64,000 bases of DNA, from positions 1-64,000 of the forward strand of contig NZ_VUYQ01000003.1 of NCBI RefSeq assembly GCF_008711155.1. The letters are read 5' to 3'. The stretch comes from Dechloromonas sp. CZR5. GTDB taxonomy: Bacteria; Pseudomonadota; Gammaproteobacteria; Burkholderiales; Rhodocyclaceae. The notes under the pieces were generated by a model that saw only the letters and a list, made by a program, of their open reading frames with translations, had not been told where the DNA came from and did no database searches. Position 1 is the first letter of the stretch. Each line of letters opens with the position of its first letter. Below are positions 27,144-36,021 of this stretch, piece after piece. Both the position numbers and the translations under genes were made by a program.

Positions 27144-27899
27144 ATGGCCGATCGAAGCGCCGCCCCTTGGTATCCCACCGCCGCGTATCTCTACGTGCTG
27201 CATCTGGATGACTTGGCATTGGCCTGGGAGTATTTGCGCCGGCATCCCGATTACCGCCGCGACTGGCTGCGCCGTCACCGCGCGCCGGAAACCGCTCAAG
27301 ATTGGGGGCTGCGCATGCTGGAAGACCCGGCCTTGGATGCGCGTGACGCGCATCCGGCCTGGCTTCCAGGCCATCCCTGCACGGCGCAGCTTCACCCGGA
27401 CATCGACCCGCCACCGGATGCCATCGCGTTCGAGTTGTGGCGCGTTCCCGGTCACAAGCACCTGGTCCATGACGGCCGCCGCCTGATGCTCGCCACGCGC
27501 TGGCCGGGCTGCTGCCTGCGCCTGACGTTGGCGCAGGGCTTGGAGGATGGCATGGCCTACGTCTATGCCATCCGCGTGTGCGACATGCCTTGCGCACGCC
27601 ATTGCACGCTCCGGGCCGAACTGGACAAGCTGGCCGTGGTCACCGATGGCACGCCTGCGGCAGTGGCCCGGCCACGGCCCGCGCCGACAGCGCTGCAGGA
27701 GTTGCACACCCTGCAGGCGCTCGACGCCACCTTGGCAGGGGCGTCCTTGCGTGAAGTCGCCGAGGGGCTGTTCGGCACCGATGCCGTCGTTCATGGCTGG
27801 TATGCCGATGGTGGCCTGCGGTCCCGCGTGCGCCGCTTGGTGCGACGCGGCTTGACGCTGATGCGCGGCGGCTATCGCCGTCTGGCCCGAGTTCCATGA
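27144..27899 (+). CDS. DUF2285 / transcriptional regulator-like protein
   Basis: A 251-aa protein. The N-terminal part (AYLYVLHLDDLALAWEYLRR, PDYRRDW) matches the transcriptional-regulator-like domain found with DUF2285. The C-terminal DUF2285 region ends HTLQALDATLAGASLREVAE, then LFGTDAVVHGW and a basic tail (about 180-251). It may bind DNA and regulate the repA/parA region; no experimental function is known to me. RBS AGGAGG precedes the ATG. Confidence 0.82.
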   Translation: MADRSAAPWYPTAAYLYVLHLDDLALAWEYLRRHPDYRRDWLRRHRAPETAQDWGLRMLEDPALDARDAHPAWLPGHPCTAQLHPDIDPPPDAIAFELWRVPGHKHLVHDGRRLMLATRWPGCCLRLTLAQGLEDGMAYVYAIRVCDMPCARHCTLRAELDKLAVVTDGTPAAVARPRPAPTALQELHTLQALDATLAGASLREVAEGLFGTDAVVHGWYADGGLRSRVRRLVRRGLTLMRGGYRRLARVP

Positions 27900-27906
27900 C
27901 TTGAGC

Positions 27907-27939
27907 AGGGTCGTTTTGCCTTCCCTGCAAAACGACCCT
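27907..27939. repeat. 13-bp perfect inverted repeat after DUF2285
   Basis: AGGGTCGTTTTGC (27907-27919), 7-nt loop, GCAAAACGACCCT (27927-27939). There is no T-run, so it is more likely an operator or attenuator than a simple terminator. It lies 86 bp before the next HTH gene. Confidence 0.6.
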
Positions 27940-28024
27940 CAACGGGACGCATCGCTTTCCTGAGACTGCCTCCATCTGGCCGCACGGTGCGGCCGGGCTG
28001 TCCTGACCGATGGAGGCTTATCCG

Positions 28025-28318
28025 ATGCGACCCGCTCCCTTGCGGCCTGCTGCCGCGCCCGCCACTCCGCTGCAGCCTGCTGCTGCACAACCCCAACGCT
28101 ACCTGACGAACGACGAGGCCGCCGAATACCTGCGATTGTCGCCACGCACGCTGGAAAAGCAGCGCGTGATCGGCGGCGGTCCGCGTTTCCGCAAGTTCGG
28201 CCGTCGCGTCATGTACGCGGTGGCCGACCTCGACGTTTGGGCCGACCAGCGCAGCTTCGAGGCCACGTCCGATCCCGAATACGCCGAGCACCACTCGGCC
28301 GACAGCCGTGCGCGCTGA
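28025..28318 (+). CDS. AlpA/MerR-like helix-turn-helix protein
   Basis: A 97-aa protein. A Pro/Ala-rich N-terminus leads into a winged helix (about 24-75: YLTNDEAAEYLRLSPRTLEK, RFRKFGRRVMYAVADLDVW) of the HTH_17/excisionase type. The ATG at 28025 is preferred to 28010 because GGAGG (28012-28016) then sits 8 bp before it. It is immediately upstream of repA and is a likely regulator of the replication-partition module. Confidence 0.82.
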   Translation: MRPAPLRPAAAPATPLQPAAAQPQRYLTNDEAAEYLRLSPRTLEKQRVIGGGPRFRKFGRRVMYAVADLDVWADQRSFEATSDPEYAEHHSADSRAR

Positions 28319-28344
28319 TCGGCGCTTCGCCGGTGGCCATCGCC

Positions 28345-29211
28345 ATGTCCAACCCGTCGCTGCCGTCCCGATCATCGGGGCAGCGATTGATGCAGGAGCG
28401 GGAACAGCTCGATCTGTTCCGCGCGCTGCCGGGCGACATGGCGCCGCGCGACAGCCAGGATTTGATGGCCTTTCCGTTCTTTTCGCTGGCGAAGTCGAAA
28501 CGCGTCCAGCCGATCGACTTCCGCGCCGGTGGCGTGACGATCCGTGTGGAGGGAACGCAGGAGCATGGCATCGCCACGATCTGGGATGCCGACATTCTGA
28601 TCTGGGCAGCCAGCCAGATCGTGGAAGCGCGCGACGCGGGCATTTGCCCGTCGCGCCTCATGCGCGCCACACCCTACGAGATCCTGCGCTTCATTGGGCG
28701 CGGTACGTCGCTGCGCGACTACCAGCGCCTCAAGGCCGCCTTGGATCGGCTGCAATCGACCACGGTGGCCACCTCCATCCGCGAGACGACCGGACGGCGC
28801 CTGCATCGCTTCTCCTGGATCAACGAATGGAAGGAACTGGCCGACGCCCGCGGCACGCCGCTGGGCATCGAACTGATCCTGCCGGACTGGTTCTTTGTCG
28901 GCGTCATGGACGCAGCGCTGGTGCTGACCATCGACCCGGCGTATTTCAAGCTCACGGGCGGCATCGAGCGCTGGCTGTACCGCCTGGTGCGCAAGCACGG
29001 CGGCAAGCAGCCGGGCGGTTGGCAGTTCGACTTCAAGCACCTGCACCGCAAATCGGGCAGCACGGCGAAGCCCTACGACTTCGCCTGCGACCTGCGTGCG
29101 CTAGTGGCACGGCAGTCGATGCCGGGCTACGTCCTGGGCATCGAGCGAATGCCGGACGACGGGGCCGAACTGCTGACCTTCCGGCCCGTGCTGCGGACGG
29201 CACGGGGATAA
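28345..29211 (+). CDS. repA: replication initiator RepA
   Basis: A 288-aa plasmid-type initiator of the RepA family found in IncP-like and Tn4371 elements. Segments FPFFSLAKSKR, RVEGTQEHGIATIWDADILI, RFIGRGTSLRDYQRLKAALD and the winged-helix-rich C-terminal half (about 120-260) fit. It should bind the iterons directly downstream (29236-29299) and open the adjacent AT-rich DNA, letting the excised ICE replicate. It is 26 bp after the HTH gene. Confidence 0.88.
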   Translation: MSNPSLPSRSSGQRLMQEREQLDLFRALPGDMAPRDSQDLMAFPFFSLAKSKRVQPIDFRAGGVTIRVEGTQEHGIATIWDADILIWAASQIVEARDAGICPSRLMRATPYEILRFIGRGTSLRDYQRLKAALDRLQSTTVATSIRETTGRRLHRFSWINEWKELADARGTPLGIELILPDWFFVGVMDAALVLTIDPAYFKLTGGIERWLYRLVRKHGGKQPGGWQFDFKHLHRKSGSTAKPYDFACDLRALVARQSMPGYVLGIERMPDDGAELLTFRPVLRTARG

Positions 29212-29235
29212 CTCGTGGAAAAACTGTGAATGGCC

Positions 29236-29299
29236 TCGTGCTATCAGGCGTGCAGGGTATCGTGCTATCGGGCGTGTCCCTATCGTGCTATCAGGCGTG
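29236..29299 (+). other. oriV iterons (three 17-bp direct repeats)
   Basis: TCGTGCTATCRGGCGTG at 29236-29252, 29260-29276 and 29283-29299; identical but for A/G/A at position 11. They are spaced 24 and 23 bp, about two helical turns, directly after repA. This is classic iteron layout. Confidence 0.75.
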
Positions 29300-29340
29300 C
29301 GAAACCGCCGAAAACCCAATAACGGCGCGGGTTTCCGGCC

Positions 29341-29385
29341 CCTCTAACTTCCCTAACTTAAATTCTTTAACTAATAAAAACAGTG
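29341..29385 (+). other. AT-rich probable DNA-unwinding element
   Basis: An AT-rich stretch in otherwise GC-rich DNA with three TAACT repeats, 41 bp after the last iteron. It fits the melting region of a replication origin. Confidence 0.55.
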
Positions 29386-29476
29386 CGCCGTTTCGGTGGA
29401 AAACCGCCAAACAGCACGACGCGCAGCGTTTCGCACGGCAAAGAAAAGCCGGCTTTCTAGGAAGGAGGGCCGCGCC

Positions 29477-30115
29477 ATGATCGTCGCTTTGCTGAACCAG
29501 AAAGGCGGCGTGGGCAAGACCACGCTTGCCACACACATCGCAGGCGAGCTGGCCATGCGCGGCCAGCAAGTCGTTCTGTTGGATGCCGACCCGCAAGGCT
29601 CGGCGCTGGACTGGACGCAACGGCGCGCCCAACAGGGCTTGCCGCGTTTGTTCAGCGCCGTGGGTCTCGCACGCGAGACGTTGCACCAGGAAGCCCCCGA
29701 GCTGGCGCGCCGGGCCGATCACGTCGTCATCGACGGCCCGCCGCGCATCGCCGCCCTGGCGCGCTCTGCGCTGCTGGCAGCCGAGCGCGTGTTGATCCCG
29801 GTACAGCCCAGTCCCTACGATTTGTGGGCGTCTGACGAGATGGTGGCGCTGATCCGCGAGGCACAGGTATTCCGGCCAGCGCTGCGCGCAGCGTTTGCCA
29901 TCAATCGGCGCGTCAGCACGACCATCATTGGCCGCGAAGCGCGGCAGGCATTGGCCGACCAGCCGTTGCCCGCGCTGCGTTCGGAAGTACACCAACGCAT
30001 CGTCTTCGCCGACAGCGTGGCCGCTGGTCGGCTTGCCCGCGAAACGGCACCTGACAGCGCCGCCGCGCGCGAGGTCACTGCGCTGGTCGATGAACTGCTG
30101 CGGTGGCCGACATGA
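29477..30115 (+). CDS. parA: ParA-family partition ATPase
   Basis: A 212-aa ParA/MinD-type ATPase. Deviant Walker A KGGVGKT (9-15) is in MIVALLNQKGGVGKTTLA, with LLDADPQGSALDW and VVIDGPPRI further on. It should partition the replicating circular form together with ParB or the small protein encoded next. A strong RBS (GGAAGGAGG) precedes the ATG. It overlaps the next gene by 4 bp (ATGA). Confidence 0.93.
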   Translation: MIVALLNQKGGVGKTTLATHIAGELAMRGQQVVLLDADPQGSALDWTQRRAQQGLPRLFSAVGLARETLHQEAPELARRADHVVIDGPPRIAALARSALLAAERVLIPVQPSPYDLWASDEMVALIREAQVFRPALRAAFAINRRVSTTIIGREARQALADQPLPALRSEVHQRIVFADSVAAGRLARETAPDSAAAREVTALVDELLRWPT

Positions 30116-30372
30116 CCACAGAACGATCTACGCGCGGCAAGCGTGTCGGCATCGGAGTACGGCCACCAGCGGACCCGCACGCCGAGGCGTGGGTTCGCCA
30201 GGGCGAAGCCAACAACCTCCAGAAGGGCGACCTCTACACCGCGCGCCTGACCCTCGACATCACGCCCGCGATGCGCGCGTGCATCAAGGTCTCGGCCTTC
30301 ACGCAGGGCGTGACGGTGGCCGAACTGTTGCGCGCGTTGCTGGAACGCGAGTTCCCGGAGAACACACCATGA
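30112..30372 (+). CDS. small ParA-partner protein
   Basis: An 86-aa protein. The C-terminal half (TARLTLDITPAMRACIKVSA, TVAELLRALLEREF) looks like a ribbon-helix-helix or ParG-like DNA-binding fold, suitable as the ParA cognate or a repressor. Its gene overlaps both parA and the following gene by 4 bp. The assignment of fold is by eye. Confidence 0.7.
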   Translation: MTTERSTRGKRVGIGVRPPADPHAEAWVRQGEANNLQKGDLYTARLTLDITPAMRACIKVSAFTQGVTVAELLRALLEREFPENTP

Positions 30373-30914
30373 ACGCTCACGCTTTGGCGGCCATGACTGC
30401 CACGTCATCCACAATTTCGCCGCCTCTTGCGGTGCTCGCCGAGCGGGCCGGCGCCGCGCCGCTGACCCGCGTATCGCTTGCCTACGTTGAGCGGCGCATC
30501 GACCTCTACCTGCGCTTTGGCGAACCGGCGCGCACCATCCGGCTCGACCGCTGGCGGCGCGTTGCGATGTTCCCGCCCGGCGCGGTGTTTTGTCGCATTC
30601 GCTGGCACGCCAACGACTACGGCACGATCCGCTGGCAGCTCATGGTTATGCAGGCCTGCACGCCGCTGGACGCGGCACAGCGCATCCCCGGCGTGCTGCC
30701 CGGTGCGCGGCTGCTGCTGCACGCAGAAGGCGAGTCGGCGGTGCGCGCCGTGCTGGCACGAATCGACGCCATCGAGGCGCTGGGCATCGCCGCCATCGAC
30801 GTGTCGCCCGCCTACTGGCGCACGCTGGGCAACCGGCTCGCTGCGCGCCTGGCGCTGCCCGAATACACCGCCGAGCGGGACGCTGCCTGGCTGGCCGGGA
30901 GGGTGCAGCCATGA
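30369..30914 (+). CDS. DUF2840 domain protein
   Basis: A 181-aa protein. DUF2840 features: LTRVSLAYVERRIDLYLRFG, RTIRLDRWRRVAMFPPGAVF and WHANDYGTIRWQL. It is found between parA and traF in Tn4371-like ICEs. Its function is unknown. It is cytoplasmic and is translationally coupled on both sides (4-bp overlaps). Confidence 0.85.
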   Translation: MNAHALAAMTATSSTISPPLAVLAERAGAAPLTRVSLAYVERRIDLYLRFGEPARTIRLDRWRRVAMFPPGAVFCRIRWHANDYGTIRWQLMVMQACTPLDAAQRIPGVLPGARLLLHAEGESAVRAVLARIDAIEALGIAAIDVSPAYWRTLGNRLAARLALPEYTAERDAAWLAGRVQP

Positions 30915-31519
30915 CGGGTTCCAGGTCCGCCAACGCCACGGGAACGGCGCCACGTCCTCGCTCGCGCCTGCGCGCTCGCATCGCATTGGCTGGCCTGTCC
31001 GCCTGCGGCCTCGCTGCGCTGGCCTGGACGCCCTTCCTTCCTGAGCACATGCGGCCGCTGCCGCGCTTGATCTACAACCCATCCGACAGCGTGGCGGTCG
31101 GCTGGTATCGCATCGATCCGCTCGACCATCGCACCGACTCGCTGCCCCGTCCGTTGTCCGTGGGCAGCATCGTGCTGGCCCAGCTTCCGGCCGAGGCCGC
31201 CGCACAGGCCGCACAACGCGGCTACCTGCCGGCGCGCGTCCCGTTGCTCAAACGTGTGGGCGCGGTGGCGCCGCAGCAAGTCTGCATCGTCAGTCGCAGC
31301 GTGCGCATCGACGGTGTGCCGGTGGCTGCCGTCTTGCCTGCCGATCGGATGGGCCGGCCGCTGCCATCCTGGCAGCAGTGCAGGCCGCTTCACCCCGGCG
31401 AGTTGTTCCTGCTTAGCACGACAAACCCGGCGTCGTTCGACAGCCGCTACTTCGGCCCGGTCAGCGCATCCACCGTGATCGGTGTAGCGCATCCGGTCTG
31501 GCTGGAGGCACGTCCATGA
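30911..31519 (+). CDS. traF: TraF-like S26 signal peptidase (pilin maturation)
   Basis: A 202-aa membrane-anchored peptidase. It has one N-terminal TM (about 23-41), a probable catalytic Ser60 in YNPSDSVAVGWY and Lys114 in PLLKRVGA, the Ser/Lys dyad of the RP4 TraF family. In RP4, TraF matures and cyclises TrbC pilin, and a trbC gene is present at 51032. The gene overlaps DUF2840 by 4 bp and the following frame by 4 bp. Confidence 0.9.
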   Translation: MTGSRSANATGTAPRPRSRLRARIALAGLSACGLAALAWTPFLPEHMRPLPRLIYNPSDSVAVGWYRIDPLDHRTDSLPRPLSVGSIVLAQLPAEAAAQAAQRGYLPARVPLLKRVGAVAPQQVCIVSRSVRIDGVPVAAVLPADRMGRPLPSWQQCRPLHPGELFLLSTTNPASFDSRYFGPVSASTVIGVAHPVWLEARP

Positions 31520-31971
31520 TGGCCGCCGATTCGCTACACATTTCCGTGCACTTCATCGTGCCATCCGGCATGTCGTTCCGCTGGTCGTCGCCGTGTCATT
31601 ACGCGTGCAGTGCATGTGCATTTGCGCAACACTTCGCGCAACCTCCGGCACCGTCCTCCTACGTGCAGGCGTCTTGCCTCGAACGTGCCTGGCCTATGGC
31701 CGTGGTTGCGTTCGCCGGCGGGCTGACTGCGGACAGCGCAGCACCGCCGAACCGCCGACGCCCAGAGCGAAAGCGAGGGGCAAAGGCGGAAGGCAAGATA
31801 AAAGGTCGCGACACTCAGCCGCTTGAAAACCCTGTCTGCACATGGGGGTGGCGCGGCACGCGCCAGGGAGCGGCAGCGTGCCGCGAGAGTGCGCAATGCC
31901 GCATCAGCATTGGTGAAGGCGCGTGCTTTGCCCGCCCGGCTGCGCTGGTCTTGGATGGAAGCACAGCATGA
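31516..31971 (+). CDS. doubtful 151-aa reading frame spanning the oriT candidate
   Basis: It starts with ATGA on the traF stop and ends with TGA on the relaxase ATG, which would fit operon coupling. However, its composition is poor for a folded protein (Cys/His/Pro-rich, no domain) and the nic-like site lies inside it. Related ICEs can carry a lytic transglycosylase gene here; I see no such motif. It may be non-coding oriT DNA that is open by chance. Confidence 0.3.
   Translation: MMAADSLHISVHFIVPSGMSFRWSSPCHYACSACAFAQHFAQPPAPSSYVQASCLERAWPMAVVAFAGGLTADSAAPPNRRRPERKRGAKAEGKIKGRDTQPLENPVCTWGWRGTRQGAAACRESAQCRISIGEGACFARPAALVLDGSTA
31784..31810 (-). other. candidate oriT nic region
   Basis: The minus strand reads TATCTTGCC (complement of 31792-31800), one base from the IncP nic core YATCCTGC, 167 bp before the relaxase gene. 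The position matches relaxase-adjacent oriTs. No strong flanking inverted repeat was found. Confidence 0.4.
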
Positions 31972-33926
31972 GCAACCAAGACGAAGACCGTTTCCGGGTA
32001 CGGCCTGGCGCACCGAAACAGCGCGACGACGCCTTCATCAACAAGGTGCTGCGCCAGACCAATAAGGCCGGCGCCAAGCTCGGCAAGACTGTCGGCAAAG
32101 TTGGCCATCGACCCGGTTCCCGGCTGGGGCGTGGCCACGTCGCGGCCCGCTTCGCCGGGGCCTCGCTCACTCCCAACGCACGCCGCGTGACGATCAAAGC
32201 GCGACTGGTCAATCTGGCCAAGGGCGGGCCGCGTTCAAGCGTCGCGCACCTGCGCTACATCGAGCGCGAAGGGGTGGATCGTCAGGCCGGGCCGGGCCAA
32301 GCCTACGGCCCGACGACCGACGCGGCGGATACCACTGCCTTCGAGGAGCCTGGGCGCGAGGATCGGCACCAGTTCCGCTTCATCGTCTCCCCGGAGGACG
32401 CCGAACAGCTCGACGACCTACGCACCTATACCCGGCACCTGATGGCGCGAATGGAGGCCGATCTGGGCACGCGGCTGGACTGGGTGGCAGTGGATCACTG
32501 GAACACCGACAACCCGCACACGCACGTCGTCCTGCGCGGCAAAGACGACACCGGCAAAGACCTCATCATCTCCCGAGACTACATCGCCGAAGGGATGCGC
32601 CGCCGGGCCGCCGAACTGACGACCGAGTGGCTGGGGCCGCGCACCGAGTTGGAGATCCAGCGCGCCATGCAGCGCGAAGTCGATCAGGAGCGGTGGACGG
32701 GGCTGGATCGCACCTTGCAGCGCGTGGCCAAGGACGGTCTGGTGCTGCCGGAGACGCTGGCCGAGCCCCGGTTGCAGCGCCAGCGGCAGATGCTGATCGG
32801 CCGCCTGCAGCGCTTGCAACACATGGGACTGGCGACCGAGCAACAACCCGGCATGTGGGCCATTCATGCCGAGGCTGAGCCGACCCTGCGGGCGATGGGC
32901 GAGCGCGGCGACATCATTCGTACCATGCAGCGCGCCATGAGCGGTCGGCAACGCGAGCTGGCCGTGTTCCAGCCCGGGGAGGAAGGTCGTGCCATCGTTG
33001 GCCGCGTCGCCGCCAAAGGGCTGGCAGACGAGCTGTACGACAAGGGCTATCTGGTCATCGACGGGACCGACGGCAAGGCGCACTACGTCGCTCTGCCACC
33101 GCGGTCGGAACTGGAGCAATACCCGACCGGCGCCGTGGTGGAGGTGAAAGGTTCGACCGACGTGCGCTCGTCCGACCGGAACATCGCTGCACTGTCGGTG
33201 GACGGCATCTATCGCACCGATTATCACCTTGCGCTCGCGCAGAGCCAGGCCACGCCTGACCGTGACCCGCGCGAGGTAGTGTCGGCGCATGTGCGCCGGC
33301 TGGAAGCTCTGCGCCGCAGTGGCATCGTAGAGCGCATGGCCGAAGGCGTCTGGCGCGTACCTGATGACCTGGCCGAACGAGGCCGCCAATATGATGCCCA
33401 GCGCCTGGGCGGAGGTGTGGCGGTGGAACTGAAATCGCACCTGCCCATCGAGCGGCAGACCCGCGTGATCGGTGCGACTTGGCTGGATCAGCAGTTGATC
33501 GGCGGCGGCAAGGGTCTGGGCGACCTGGGATTTGGTGGCGAGGTCAAGGATGCCCTGCAACAGCGCGCCGACTTCCTGACCGAACAGGGGCTGGCCGAGC
33601 GTCGTGGCCAGCGCGTGGTCCTGGCGCGCAACCTTCTGGCGACACTACGCGGTCGGGAGGTGGACGCTGCGGGCGGGCGCATCGCGGCCGAAACCGGCCT
33701 GGCGCACCGTGCCGTGACCGATGGCGAGCCCGTCACCGGCGTCTACCGACGCAGCGTTCAACTCGCCAGCGGCCGCTTCGCGATGCTCGATGACGGCATA
33801 GGGTTCAGCTTGGTGCCGTGGAAGCCGGTGATTGAGCAGCGGCTGGGGAAAACGATGACGGCTGTCATTCGAGGGAATAACGCGTCATGGGTGCTCGAAC
33901 GGCAACGCGGGATATCAATGGGGTAA
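31968..33926 (+). CDS. relaxase (VirD2/TraI-like, DUF3363)
   Basis: A 652-aa relaxase. The metal-binding histidine triad motif is HWNTDNPHTHVVL (His177, His184, His186). A candidate catalytic Tyr97 is in HLRYIEREG. The long C-terminal half (about 250-652) is the DUF3363 part. It should nick oriT, stay covalently on the 5' end and be led by TraG through the Trb channel. It is the MOBP-like relaxase of Tn4371-type ICEs. ATG 31968 lies after GGATGGAAG. Confidence 0.92.
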   Translation: MSNQDEDRFRVRPGAPKQRDDAFINKVLRQTNKAGAKLGKTVGKVGHRPGSRLGRGHVAARFAGASLTPNARRVTIKARLVNLAKGGPRSSVAHLRYIEREGVDRQAGPGQAYGPTTDAADTTAFEEPGREDRHQFRFIVSPEDAEQLDDLRTYTRHLMARMEADLGTRLDWVAVDHWNTDNPHTHVVLRGKDDTGKDLIISRDYIAEGMRRRAAELTTEWLGPRTELEIQRAMQREVDQERWTGLDRTLQRVAKDGLVLPETLAEPRLQRQRQMLIGRLQRLQHMGLATEQQPGMWAIHAEAEPTLRAMGERGDIIRTMQRAMSGRQRELAVFQPGEEGRAIVGRVAAKGLADELYDKGYLVIDGTDGKAHYVALPPRSELEQYPTGAVVEVKGSTDVRSSDRNIAALSVDGIYRTDYHLALAQSQATPDRDPREVVSAHVRRLEALRRSGIVERMAEGVWRVPDDLAERGRQYDAQRLGGGVAVELKSHLPIERQTRVIGATWLDQQLIGGGKGLGDLGFGGEVKDALQQRADFLTEQGLAERRGQRVVLARNLLATLRGREVDAAGGRIAAETGLAHRAVTDGEPVTGVYRRSVQLASGRFAMLDDGIGFSLVPWKPVIEQRLGKTMTAVIRGNNASWVLERQRGISMG

Positions 33927-33987
33927 GTTGTTCGTTCGTCGTCAAGCCCAATGAACGTGCGAGCAAGGTCATCCTTCAAACAAGTTT

Positions 33988-35496
33988 TCAACTGGCGTTG
34001 CGCCAGCCTCCACCACCCAATGCCTGGTGCAAGGCGGCACTATCGACGAGGCGTTGTGCCTGAGCCGCAATCAGGTTGATTCGATTCTGTTGCGCCTGCT
34101 GTTGTGCAGTGAGCAACTGGATGTAACTGGCGGCGCCCAGTGCATATTGCCTTTGCATGGACTCCAGAGAGCCCTGCGCCGCGATATCGGCGGCTGCCAG
34201 CGCAGCCAGTGTCTGCGCATCGTTGTCCAGTGCCTGCAATACGTCGGCCACATTGCGCAGGGCTTCGAGCACGACGCTTTGGTAATTGGCCGCCGCCGCA
34301 TCGAATGCGGCCAATGACGCGCGCTTTTCGGCGGGCAGTCCGGGATTGAAAAGCGGCTGGGTCAACTGCCCGATGAGACTCCATACCGCAGAGCCGCCGC
34401 CGAACAATGCGCCCGTGCTCAATGCTTGCGAACCGAGGCTGGCACTGATGTTGAGTTGCGGGTACAACTTGGCGACCGCGACGCCGTATTCTGCGTTGGC
34501 GGCATGCAATAGAGCTTCTGCGGCCTGAATGTCGGGGCGGCGGCGCACCAATTCGGACGGTAGAACCAGCGGTAGGTCAGACGGAAGAGTGAACTCCTCC
34601 AGGGTGAAGGTAGGTAAGCCCCCCGCTCCTGGTGCCCGACCGGCGAGCACGGCCAGCAGATGTTCGTTCTGCTGGAGTTGTTTGCGCAGCAAGGGAAGTC
34701 CAGCGCGGGTCTGCTCCACCTGGGTTTGCAAGGCCAGCACATCGTCCGGCGCAGCCTGGCCGAGGCGAACCCGCTCTCGGGTGAGGTGCAATTGTTCGTC
34801 CTGGGCGCGAAGGATGGCCTCCGTGGACTGGATTTGCCCGGCGAGCCTGGCTTGGGTGATGGCAGTGGTAACAACGTTCGCAGCCAAGGTCAGCCGTGCA
34901 CCTTCCAATTCGTAGCGCCGATACTCGGCGCGGGCGGCCAGTGCTTCCAGTGCGCGCCGGTTGCCACCGGCCAAGTCAAGTTGGTAGTGCACGCCGATAC
35001 TGGCGTTGTACAGACTGAATTCCCGCGCATCGCCGGTTTGCCCCAACGTGCTGGGATTTAGACGTTGGCGCTGGGCGCCGATGCCGGCATCCACCTGGGG
35101 ATAAAGCGTCAATCCCGCCTGCGCCGCATAGATTTCCTGCGCCTGCCGCAAGGTGGCCTTGGCGGAAGCCAGTGTTGGGCTGGCCTGAAAAGCCTGCTCG
35201 ATCAGTGCATCGAGCTTGGATGAACCCAGACCATGCCACCACTGCGCACTCACGTTCGCACCAGTGCTGAAGTGCTGCGCGTCTCCCAAGGTCGTGGGTG
35301 CGGAAGCCGTTTGCGCCGGGAAAGGCACCGCTGTGTAGCCGGGTACATCTGGGACCGCCGGCCGTTTGAAATCTGGTCCGACGGCACAGCCGGCCAGCAA
35401 TCCGGCAAGGATCAATGCCGCGAGTACGCGAACGGGGTTGTAGTCGGTCTTCGTGCGATGAACGCCGAGACTGCGCGTCGCTTCAGCGTTGCACAT
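33988..35496 (-). CDS. NodT-type outer-membrane efflux lipoprotein
   Basis: A 502-aa outer-membrane factor of the TolC/NodT family. Lipobox LLAGC gives Cys37, and duplicated OEP domains follow (WWHGLGSSKLDALIEQAF, VRRRPDIQAAEALLHAANAEYGVA, AASYIQLLTAQQQAQQNR). It should complete the tripartite exporter with the HlyD adaptor and ABC parts encoded in the same operon. The ATG at 35496 has RBS GGAG; the gene overlaps the cytochrome gene by 14 bp and is last in the operon. Confidence 0.92.
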   Translation of the reverse strand: MCNAEATRSLGVHRTKTDYNPVRVLAALILAGLLAGCAVGPDFKRPAVPDVPGYTAVPFPAQTASAPTTLGDAQHFSTGANVSAQWWHGLGSSKLDALIEQAFQASPTLASAKATLRQAQEIYAAQAGLTLYPQVDAGIGAQRQRLNPSTLGQTGDAREFSLYNASIGVHYQLDLAGGNRRALEALAARAEYRRYELEGARLTLAANVVTTAITQARLAGQIQSTEAILRAQDEQLHLTRERVRLGQAAPDDVLALQTQVEQTRAGLPLLRKQLQQNEHLLAVLAGRAPGAGGLPTFTLEEFTLPSDLPLVLPSELVRRRPDIQAAEALLHAANAEYGVAVAKLYPQLNISASLGSQALSTGALFGGGSAVWSLIGQLTQPLFNPGLPAEKRASLAAFDAAAANYQSVVLEALRNVADVLQALDNDAQTLAALAAADIAAQGSLESMQRQYALGAASYIQLLTAQQQAQQNRINLIAAQAQRLVDSAALHQALGGGGWRNAS

Positions 35497-35947
35497 AGAA
35501 ATGCTCCACAAACGGTTTACGGAAGCTCTGATGACAGGCCAGACAGCTGCTTTGCAGCGTCGCGAAGGACGAGATCACGGCTTGCCCATCGCTGCGCACG
35601 GCAGCCTGCTCCAGTGCCCGCGCCGCCTGGTGCGTTTTTTCGTCGTGGCTTTTGAACTTGCCGGCATCGGAGCCGACAAAACTCAGGATACGCATCTTCT
35701 CAGCCAGCGGAGGCTGAGGGTGATCGGCAATCAAGGGCGCCACTCTTGCCACCGTTTCCCAATCCTCTCGGGAAATGCCATCGGTAATGACCTGCATGTT
35801 CTTGCCTAAGTCTTGCATGATCTTGCGTAGCGCCAGCGGCTTGGCCTTGCCAACGTCATCAGCCCAAGCCTGCGAGCAGGTGCTCGCCAGAAGCGTGCCG
35901 ATGACTGTGGCTGTGAAATAAGCTTTGAAGCGATGTCGGTGCTGCAT
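35483..35947 (-). CDS. cytochrome c'-like (class II) protein
   Basis: A 154-aa periplasmic protein with a signal peptide (about 1-29, AWAD cleavage). The single haem motif CLACH (135-139) is near the C-terminus, as in class II cytochromes, preceded by a four-helix-bundle-like sequence. Such proteins bind NO or CO, or protect against them; others carry electrons. Its link to export is unknown. It is 74 bp after the LpxR-like gene. Confidence 0.82.
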   Translation of the reverse strand: MQHRHRFKAYFTATVIGTLLASTCSQAWADDVGKAKPLALRKIMQDLGKNMQVITDGISREDWETVARVAPLIADHPQPPLAEKMRILSFVGSDAGKFKSHDEKTHQAARALEQAAVRSDGQAVISSFATLQSSCLACHQSFRKPFVEHFYVQR

Positions 35948-36021
35948 GGAAATCTCCTTGAAATAGTTGGTCAGTGTCTCTTGAGGGCGTATTCGGTTCG
36001 GCTAGCGATTCCTGCGCCCTA

